The notes beneath the pieces are model-generated. The model saw only the letters and a program-made list of their open reading frames with translations, was not told the origin of the DNA and made no database searches. The position numbers were made by a program, and so were the translations under genes. From Nilaparvata lugens (taxonomy: Eukaryota; Arthropoda; Insecta; Hemiptera; Delphacidae): a stretch of DNA of 64,000 bases. How positions within the stretch are numbered: the stretch's first letter is position 1; every line of letters begins with the position of its first letter. Location of the stretch: contig NC_052505.1 in NCBI RefSeq assembly GCF_014356525.2, positions 6,968,671 to 7,032,670 on the forward strand, given 5' to 3'. Of this stretch, positions 59,801-64,000 are shown piece by piece.

Positions 59801-61123
59801 ATCAATTAGAGATATCAATTATAAAATCAATAATCAATAGCTATGTGAGGCTGTAATAATTAAGCAGATAAATAAACAGAAATCAGAATTGAAAAATGCA
59901 AATGTCTCTTAGCATTTAATTTTATTGTTCTCCTTTTAGAATCTATCAATTTATTGAATTGACAAATGAATCCTGTCACCAATTCCATAATTATCATAAT
60001 ATCATGGGCAAAATATAGCATAAGAAGATATCCCATGGTATACGTAGTTTATGTTCCAAATTTCAAACCGATGTTTAATAAATCAAGCCGCCTGCTGTCG
60101 ACTGTCTATTATCTCTGTTTTGGCTGGGTGAGAGTGTAATGGCTGGGTGACGACAGTATGAGAGACTATCAGCGTCACATAGCTTCACGAAAAAAGCTAC
60201 TAGGATTATCGGCTTGGAGTTAACAGTAAAATTTAGAACATAAACGACCTATACCATGAGATATTTTCTAAAGCTATCTTTTCTCCATGATAATAATGTA
60301 ATAGACTAAAAACGTTGGGCGTATATAACAAATTGGAATTGATTATTGAAATGTTCCATTATGGTTCAACTATAGAAAAAATCCAGTTGCCCATGCTCAT
60401 TGTATTTGTATGAAACCACCACTACTGGTATGATCTACATAATTTCAATTTATGGAACTAAAGTTTTCACAATTTTCATTTTTGAGTAGAAAATAATAGT
60501 GAAACTGAGAATAAGCAATGCTATGACTCAACTCACACTTACGCGACTCAGGTCGAGAAGAGACTCGGACTCGACTCTAGTCAAGAGCATGTGTTGTTTT
60601 CAAATGGTGACACTAAGACCAGTCGATTCTAGTCTCCGCGACTGTCACCATTTGAAAACACATGCTCTCGACTAGAGTCGAGTCCGAGTCTCTTCTCGAC
60701 CTGAGACGCGTAAGTGTGAGTTGAGCCTAAGAGTGGGGATAAATACTGCACTGAAACAAGCTCGAATATTACACAGCAATTGATGTTATTGAATTGATAA
60801 TTTAACCAAAGAGAATATAACAAACTTTCTATAGAGAGTAGTTTCTATTTTGTAGTCTTTCTATTTTTCTATGATTTAATGTAGGAAGAATATTGATTTT
60901 TTCTAACAGAAGCCAAGTCACGAAGTCAGACTAGACTTCAGAAACAAGCATTACCAAGCGGAAGATAATTTTGAATTAAATAGTTCAATCTTATTACAAT
61001 ATTCAATAATTATTTGTTGTAACATACCTTGTCAGACTGGAGCTGGAAATAGGCAATGAGGAAGGGTACGGACTACGAAAGCCCGCACTCGCAGATGAGA
61101 TCGGGTACATGCTGGGTGTATGC
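37455..61123 (-). CDS. pan: TCF/LEF transcription factor (pangolin), partial at the 5' side, multiple isoforms
   Basis: This is a nuclear HMG-box DNA-binding protein that recruits Armadillo/beta-catenin or Groucho at Wnt target genes. Minus-strand exons in order are 61028-61123, 59549-59683, [alternative first exon 52103-52893], 51087-51175, 50237-50364, then either 49080-49248 or 48082-48235, then 44970-45039 and 37455-38076. All junctions are GT-AG and the phases agree (2, 2, 1, 0, 1, 2). The HMG box is split over exons 50237-50364 and the alternative pair. The C-clamp is split over 44970-45039 and 37455-38076. The region before the HMG box has the HPAIVTP motif shared with other TCFs. The beta-catenin-binding N-terminus was not found and is presumably right of the window. 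Introns hold many MITEs and a SINE. Confidence 0.93.
38575..38740. repeat. MITE of the CTTGAAGTACCCTTTATT family
   Basis: AAAAATCTTGAAGTAACCTT at the left is inverted at the right as AAGGGTACCTCAAGATTTTT, with AACTAGTTT/GGGTCGAAACTAG blocks in between. Flanking AGTAGCCCATGTGAGTGAAG (about 38763) is also seen next to the member at 50447-50570. Confidence 0.75.
38812..38965. repeat. Short inverted element rich in GTTGACAACT
   Basis: The left CGCGTTCACATAACAGTTGT and the right end ACTCTTGTATAAACGCGAGC are imperfectly inverted, and ACAATTGACAACTCTGG / AGTTGACAACTTTGG repeats lie inside. Confidence 0.5.
39010..39547 (+). repeat. 538-bp repeat, copy 1
   Basis: It starts TTTTTCCTACAGTTACGTTG. The same terminus is inverted at 39396-39412 (GTAACTGTAGGAAAAAC). 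A distal segment to 39547 is itself palindromic (GTGCGCAAAG … CTTTGCGCAC) with CTCGCCTACGGCTCGGGCG at its centre. The whole unit recurs inverted at 62173-62710, and its first 232 bp recur at 63510-63741. Open frames within it are by-products. Confidence 0.85.
40480..40564. repeat. Tandem duplication, 42-bp unit x2
   Basis: The unit beginning TCAATATACTATCATGATTT and ending TTAAATTAAACTGA occurs twice in direct succession with no visible mismatch, so it is recent. Confidence 0.85.
41780..41853. repeat. (AT)n microsatellite
   Basis: About 74 bp of almost pure alternating AT with one central interruption. It is palindromic and likely length-variable. Confidence 0.95.
43117..43238 (-). CDS. pan: Candidate alternative last exon of TCF without C-clamp
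   Basis: A GC-rich island in an AT-rich intron. The acceptor CATGACAG precedes GTCTGG at 43238. If entered in phase 1, the phase left by either HMG-box second-half exon, the frame is open for 39 codons to TAG at 43117-43119. It encodes a Gly/Ser/Pro-containing peptide ([15 protein letters not shown]…). Splicing to it would give a TCF lacking the C-clamp. Against this, the polypyrimidine tract is poor, the phase-2 frame is also open for a similar length, and I do not recognise the peptide. Confidence 0.3.
44970..45039 (-). CDS. pan: TCF exon: C-clamp first half
   Basis: A 70-nt exon with acceptor AAATTTCAG and donor GTGAGA. It encodes [20 protein letters not shown] plus PCR, the first three cysteines of the C-clamp. 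It joins in phase 1 to either HMG second-half exon and in phase 2 to 38076. Confidence 0.93.
45525..45690. repeat. Palindromic element
   Basis: ATCTTTAGCTGCAATAGTAG, AGACTTCCTATAGTTCCTAT and outer GAGACTATAGT blocks are answered in reverse (AGGAACTAGAAGTCTTTT, CTACTATTACAGCTAAAGAT-like, ACTATAGTCCTATGAG). The ends are about 160 bp apart. Confidence 0.7.
46443..46594. repeat. Tandem duplication, ~79-bp unit x2
   Basis: AATGAAATGTTTATCAAATT through GTCAATTGTACGTTAGATAG occurs twice in direct order, with differences only in the middle (AAAACTTC against AAATTCTTC). Confidence 0.85.
48082..48235 (-). CDS. pan: TCF alternative HMG-box second-half exon, fly-like version (B2)
   Basis: A 154-nt exon, acceptor TTGTAG, donor GTACCC, phase 0 to 1. 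It encodes helix 2/3 of the HMG box and the basic tail: [20 protein letters not shown], then [13 protein letters not shown] and GKKRKRKQ. The PDWSSR and ETNDGG features match my memory of Drosophila Pangolin. A C-rich intronic tract follows the donor directly (48042-48080). It is mutually exclusive with 49080-49248 on frame grounds. Confidence 0.93.
49080..49248 (-). CDS. pan: TCF alternative HMG-box second-half exon, vertebrate-like version (B1)
   Basis: A 169-nt exon, acceptor GCATTTAG, donor GTACCC, phase 0 to 1. It encodes [20 protein letters not shown], then [13 protein letters not shown] and a KKKKRKK basic tail. The [16 protein letters not shown] arrangement is that of vertebrate TCF/LEF proteins. 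Directly after the donor, the intron is very C/G-rich on the transcript (49032-49078). It probably arose by exon duplication with 48082-48235. Confidence 0.93.
50237..50364 (-). CDS. pan: TCF exon: HMG-box first half
   Basis: A 128-nt exon, acceptor AAATTTCCAG, donor GTAAGT, phase 1 to 0. It encodes [20 protein letters not shown] and onward to INQILGRR, the minor-groove-binding N-terminal strand and helix 1/2 of the TCF HMG box. Confidence 0.96.
50447..50570. repeat. MITE of the CTTTTAGTACCCTTTTATT family
   Basis: AAAAACTTTTAGTACCCTTT at the left is inverted as AGGGTACTAAAAGTTTTTA at the right. It is related to the elements at 19100 and 38575, including the downstream AGTAGCCCATATAAGCGAAG flank. 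Confidence 0.75.
51087..51175 (-). CDS. pan: TCF exon: Ser-rich linker before the HMG box
   Basis: An 89-nt exon, acceptor TTTCAG, donor GTTTGT, phase 2 to 1. It encodes a Ser/Asn-rich linker ([19 protein letters not shown]…). Both 59549-59683 and 52103-52893 end in phase 2 (…AG), so either can join it in frame. Confidence 0.88.
51205..51365. repeat. Tandem duplication, ~82-bp unit x2
   Basis: Two direct copies of CAATCACTGAACTAATATTA … CCAAGTCAAAAACTTGAAAATATATC, diverged by a few substitutions, in the intron upstream of exon 51087-51175. Confidence 0.75.
52103..52893 (-). CDS. pan: TCF alternative first coding exon (beta-catenin-domain-less N-terminus)
   Basis: The start codon is at 52891-52893 in context CAAACATGG. 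263 codons then run to donor AATAG|GTAAAG at 52103, phase 2, in frame with the 51087-51175 exon. It encodes an acidic Lys/Glu-rich N-terminal third, a middle with [15 protein letters not shown] and [15 protein letters not shown], and a Ser/Lys-rich end. [10 protein letters not shown] at residues 11-20 resembles the PxDLS-type CtBP-binding motifs found in some TCFs. No beta-catenin-binding sequence is present. Upstream lies a CpG-richer block that could be its promoter and leader. The join to TCF is inferred from phase and position. I do not recognise this N-terminus. Confidence 0.75.
52894..53800 (-). promoter_or_regulatory. pan: Probable promoter and 5' leader of the alternative TCF first exon
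   Basis: A GC- and CpG-richer block (about 53270-53770) immediately upstream of the 52893 start, inside the TCF intron. It contains many short overlapping open frames on both strands and no conserved protein, as expected of a leader/promoter region. No TATA box was identified. Confidence 0.4.
53801..56500. other. TCF intron sequence, no supported exon
   Basis: AT-rich except for a modestly GC-richer patch at about 54850-55320. An ATG-initiated 72-nt stretch at 55012-55083 on the minus strand is discussed among rejected items. Confidence 0.4.
56270..56335. repeat. Partial MITE (ATTGGTTTCCGTTACATT … GCAACTGGG)
   Basis: It matches one arm of the elements at 18385, 19685 and 20045: CCTCTGATTGGTTTCCGT, TCATGATTAAAATTTGA, then TGCAACTGGG. 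Confidence 0.55.
56560..57220 (+). other. Unassigned GC-richer stretch with overlapping open frames
   Basis: Between AT-rich flanks, the plus strand has open frames of about 90 codons (56784-57050 and 56935-57219), and an open stretch precedes them at 56569-56710. No known domain was recognised and the frames are interrupted relative to each other. It could be a decayed transposon or retrocopied gene. Confidence 0.3.
57380..57627 (+). mobile_element. tRNA-derived SINE with (ATT)n tail
   Basis: The head has an A box (TAGCCGAGTGG, about 57385) and a B box (GGTTCAAATCC, about 57429) with tRNA-Leu/Ser-like spacing. A tRNA-unrelated body (GGACACGTTAAGCCGTCGGT …) follows and ends in ATTATTATTATT. 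This is the organisation of a pol III SINE. A reverse-oriented 5'-truncated copy lies at 59231-59355. Confidence 0.85.
58380..58575 (+). promoter_or_regulatory. Promoter-like block antisense in the TCF intron
   Basis: On the plus strand, a GACCAATCAG (CCAAT box) at about 58413 and a TATTAAAATA (TATA-like) at about 58468 are followed by a (CT)n run at 58510-58534 and ATG codons at about 58571. The spacing fits a pol II core promoter. The downstream frame closes after about 27 codons, so any transcript would be non-coding or short. Confidence 0.3.
58855..58985. repeat. Dispersed repeat related to 10855-10990
   Basis: It shares TTTCTCTCCCAAATTTAGAT with the following AAAATAGG block, and TTTATTTATTTATCTAT precedes them. 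Probably a LINE 3' end. Confidence 0.6.
59231..59355 (-). mobile_element. 5'-truncated SINE copy, reverse orientation
   Basis: AATAATAATAAT followed by GACCTGGCTGGCTCAG and TTTTCAGGTCGCAACTGATC is the inverse of the 3' half of the SINE at 57380-57627. AGCATATTCA occurs on both flanks (59220 and 59360) and could be a target duplication, although AGCATATT recurs several times downstream as a local degenerate repeat. Confidence 0.75.
59549..59683 (-). CDS. pan: TCF exon: HPAIVTP region
   Basis: A 135-nt exon, acceptor TTGTACAG, donor GTAATG, phase 2 to 2. It encodes [20 protein letters not shown], then [26 protein letters not shown] followed by KQ is a landmark shared with vertebrate TCF7L2-type proteins. 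The region lies between the Groucho-interacting central part and the HMG box. Confidence 0.92.
60525..60727. repeat. Long-TIR MITE, 'GGCTCAACTCACAC' family, copy 2
   Basis: The arms GACTCAACTCACACTTACGC … GAGAAGAGACTCGGACTCGA and their near-perfect inverse form an almost complete hairpin. It matches 19832-20019 along its length, with CATGTGTTTTCAAATGGTGA-type arms and a CCAGTCGATTCTAGTCTC centre. The flanks are TAT and TAA, close to a TWA duplication. Confidence 0.85.
61028..61123 (-). CDS. pan: TCF exon: region before HPAIVTP (most 5' exon recognised)
   Basis: A 96-nt exon, acceptor TTTTTTGCAG, donor GTATGT, completing a codon with one base and ending in phase 2. It encodes [20 protein letters not shown] and a Ser-rich end. 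The YPI…GFR-PYP pattern aligns with the corresponding vertebrate TCF7L2 segment as I remember it. Preceding exons must supply two bases of the split codon and were not found in the window. Confidence 0.88.
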
Positions 61124-61184
61124 CTGCAAAAAACAATACATCATTAGTTAAATGTACCATTCTGGAATAGATCTTAATAGCTAT

Positions 61185-61660
61185 TTATGTATTAAGAGTG
61201 TAATGCGCGACTTTATCTCTCGCGCAAAACAGTTATCACGCACGCGACGCGAGATAATTTTGCAAGAGCGATAAAGAAGCATTACGCGCGAACTACATAC
61301 AAAATTTTTTCTACAACTGCACAAACCTGTTAAATCACTTATATCTGGCGGAGTTTATAATAATTCGTCTACACTGATATCCATCATGGCTGTAGAATCG
61401 GTACAATTACCGACTTTTTAGGTTAAGATCTGACCGAGAGTGGTTTGTCTTTTGGCGAGCTGCTTATCATCAGCTGATTAGCGAGCGTAAAGAAACTCTT
61501 CTGCGCATGCGCGAATGATTTGCGAGCGTAAAGAAAATCTACTGCGTATGCGCAGATGGTTAGCGAGCGAAAAAGTAGATTCTCCTCAGAAATAAGCTGT
61601 TTTACGAGGAGAATTGAGTATGTAAATTATTTCTATACGCGCAGTTGTAGAAAAAATAAA
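61185..61660. repeat. Two adjacent inverted elements rich in GCG
   Basis: GTAATGCGCGACTTTATCTC is inverted as GCGATAAAGAAGCATTACGC (61199-61289). From about 61303, AATTTTTTCTACAACTGCAC is inverted as GCGCAGTTGTAGAAAAAAT at about 61639-61656. Inside this are repeated GAGCGTAAAGAAA…CTGCGCATGCGC units. Confidence 0.65.
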
Positions 61661-62172
61661 TTATAAATCTCTAACATTACCCACCACTTAAAATTACCCT
61701 GGTATTGAATATGAGAATTTTTTACCATTTTAGAAAAAATAATGAATAAAAGTGTAGTATATTTATTTTAATTGCAATGTAGTCTAAAGAGACTAATGAG
61801 CAATTTTTTCCTAATATAATAATGGGTTAAATGTTAATAAGATAAATAGTTCTCACTAGGACTACTACTTCTAGCAACTAACTTGAAATTAACAAAAGAT
61901 AACAATAGTAATATAAATAAATAAGTTGATTAGAGATACAAATTCAAAGTGTAATATGAATTGAAAAATTTGTATAATTTTTTTGTGCCTTTCTAGTAGA
62001 AATCTAGTCGAACATCTTTTTGAAGATAATTCGAAACATTTTTAATGTAATGAACTGTTGAAGGAGAGTTTGTTAGAGTATAACGTATAACTAAGAGCTG
62101 AAAATGAAAAACTTTCCATGATTAGTCCAGGAATAATGAGTTACAAGCATTCAAATCACTAACGGACAAACA

Positions 62173-62710
62173 ATAGTTATTTGTGCAACTAGTGCGCAAA
62201 GTGACAGTTTGCTGCACCGAAAGAAACGTTTACGCCCGAGCCGTAGGCGAGGGCGGAATGGTTTCTTGAGTGCAGCAGAGGAACTTTGCGCACGTATTTC
62301 ACATTAAGTTTTTCCTACAGTTACCATTGAATATGAAAAGTGGGTAATTATGGGTAAAATTGCCTGAAATGCATCAACTGTTTTTCTGTGTAATTTTATT
62401 ATTGGTAAAAACCTTAATCCTAAAATCCTAAAGTCCTCGTTGTCGTTGGTTATAATATATAATAGTAATAATTAGCGCGTTGTGCTTCGTTGCACCTCTG
62501 CTCACTATAGCAGCCACAGCAGTCACTGTTACCAACTTCATTTTGATTTTGCTGCACTGTTGCTCCATATAACCTACTAAGTATTTTGCGTTGCCATGTT
62601 GCAAATCTGGAGTGCAGAAAAATTTTTCCCGCACTAGAGCGGAAAAGTGATTCTTTGCGTTCTGTAATCAGTGCAGCAATGGCCACTTTTCAACGTAACT
62701 GTAGGAAAAG
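62173..62710 (-). repeat. 538-bp repeat, copy 2 (inverted)
   Basis: The reverse complement of 39010-39547 along its full length with few differences, ending AACGTAACTGTAGGAAAA at 62710. The high similarity indicates recent spread. Confidence 0.87.
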
Positions 62711-62979
62711 ATTAAACCGATTGTAGCTGGATGAAGTGAGTACTGAGTAACAGCGATTGAAGAATATGTTCAATGGAGAAGGATGATGGTAAGCAAGAAC
62801 GTGGGGCATAACAAGCGAATAAACAGGCGGCGGCAGTGTATGGATGAGCAGAGTGAACGACCAGAGAGAGAATGGAGTTTTCCGGAAGAGGATTTGTAGG
62901 GAGAAAATGCTCCAATGCAGAAAAGAAAGGAAGAGCCTATTGAAGGAAACATTCAAGAAAGGAAGAAAAGTAATCCTTT

Positions 62980-63260
62980 GAGGGCTTTGAGGCGCCTAGC
63001 GACGACTTGAACGTTCAACAGATGCGAGCGAGGGTCGCAAGAGGGTCGCAGTAATCCGCAGTGAGGGAGGGAACAAGTAAGACGAACAAAAAAGATGAGA
63101 AAAGTCGATCGCGCGGACAAGACAAGCCGATTTGGCGTGAAAACAGGGCCAACGACAAATTGGCCGATGACGACCGAGACAACCTCTTAACGAGACAAAT
63201 TGACCGCGAAACACTCTTCCTCTTCCTCAGTTAGCCACCAATGTTTGTCTTCCCACTTAC
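62980..63260. other. GC-richer block of unknown role
   Basis: CpG-containing sequence (GCGCGGACAAG, GGCGCCTAGCGACGACTTG) stands out from the AT-rich surroundings upstream of the first recognised TCF exon. It could be a further TCF promoter or leader, but no coding frame or splice site is convincing. Confidence 0.25.
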
Positions 63261-63509
63261 TGCTTTCTTCGTCCAATCCTACAAATATTTGACAAGCACT
63301 CAGAGTCCTTGTTTTTGGGTCAGCACACAACTACCCCTGGACTAACAAAATACTTTGTATCCTGAGATGCTTAAGAAAAGAGCACTGTTGTTACCTGAAT
63401 ATTTGGTTGTTATTTTCGTGCTATAAAGATAAACACTGCGTGAAGAATATTGCTCACTGTAACCCGACAGGAAACTAATCGACTAGATTCATAGATACAC
63501 TACTATTAC

Positions 63510-63741
63510 TTTTTCCTACAGTTACGTTGAAAAGTGGCCATTGCTGCACTGATTACAGAACGCAAAGAATCACTTTTCCGCTCTAGTGCGGGAAAAATTT
63601 TTCTGCACTCCAGATTTGCAACATGTAACGCAAAATACTTACTAGGTTATATGGAGCAACAGTGCAGCAAAATCAAAATTAAGTTGGTAACAGTGAGTGG
63701 GCTGCTATAGTGAGCAGAGGTGCAACGAAGCACAACGCGCT
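63510..63741 (+). repeat. 538-bp repeat, copy 3 (3'-truncated)
   Basis: It matches the first part of 39010-39547 (TTTTTCCTACAGTTACGTTG … CACAACGCGCTA), with small deletions (ACATGTAACGC for ACATGGCAACGC, and a short gap near 63700). It stops where another inverted element begins. Confidence 0.85.
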
Positions 63742-63744
63742 ATA

Positions 63745-63890
63745 GTATATTTCGCACCTAGAGCAGAAAATGAGATTTTTCCAGCTCGAAATCGGTTTTC
63801 AAGTCCGAGGCCGTAGGCCGAGGACTAGAAAAGATTGAGAGCTGGAAAAACATTTTTGCCCGTGGTGCGAACGATATTTTTCGCCACACT
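63745..63890. repeat. Palindromic element with central GAGGCCGTAGGCCGAGG
   Basis: ATATTTCGCACC and TTTTTCCAGCTC at the left are answered by GAGCTGGAAAAAC and GGTGCGAACGATATTTTTCG at the right. The centre is CCGAGGCCGTAGGCCGAGGA. Confidence 0.65.
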
Positions 63891-64000
63891 ACAGGTATTG
63901 CTGACAAAATAAATGAAGAATACAAAATAAAGAATACTCGTTACGCTATCGTACCTATCTCTTGATTTTAGTGGTAGAAGATTTGCAGTCAGGATTTCAG

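Overview
The window is AT-rich insect nuclear DNA. It has canonical GT-AG introns, three recognisable conserved genes, part of a fourth, and many MITE, SINE and LINE remnants. The repeat style and protein sequences suggest a hemipteran such as a planthopper or leafhopper, but the species call is an impression and not a demonstrated fact.

Layout, left to right. (1) About 1-5.0 kb, plus strand: the last two coding exons of nucleoporin Nup62, with a large repeat-filled intron upstream. (2) 8.1-17.4 kb, minus strand: a complete five-exon phosphomannomutase gene (250 aa), convergent with Nup62. (3) 17.4-26.5 kb: intergenic DNA with MITEs, microsatellites and a hairpin with arms of about 260 bp. 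(4) 26.66-27.75 kb, minus strand: a complete single-exon histone H4K20 monomethyltransferase (KMT5A / PR-Set7, 361 aa). (5) 28-37 kb: LINE remnants, palindromic blocks and three MITE-like elements nested inside one another. (6) 37.45-61.12 kb, minus strand: most of the TCF/LEF transcription factor gene (pangolin), the nuclear effector of Wnt/beta-catenin signalling. (7) 61.2-64 kb: more MITEs and a GC-richer block of unknown role. The beta-catenin-binding N-terminal exon was not seen and probably lies beyond the right edge.

The TCF locus is the most interesting part. All its splice junctions keep frame, and it holds two alternative second halves of the HMG box in tandem (48082-48235 and 49080-49248). 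One resembles the fly Pangolin sequence as I remember it and the other resembles the vertebrate TCF/LEF sequence. Including both or neither breaks the reading frame, so they should be mutually exclusive. Both use the donor GTACCC followed by a C-rich intronic tract. A 791-nt exon with its own start codon (52103-52893) joins in frame to the exon before the HMG box and would make a TCF lacking the beta-catenin-binding domain. A GC-rich block at 43117-43238 could be an alternative last exon that omits the C-clamp.

The genes have unrelated jobs (nuclear pore, mannose-1-phosphate supply, chromatin, Wnt transcription) and do not form a cluster. I found no CRISPR array, operon, canonical tRNA gene or rRNA. 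Repeat relations were judged by eye, so boundaries are approximate.
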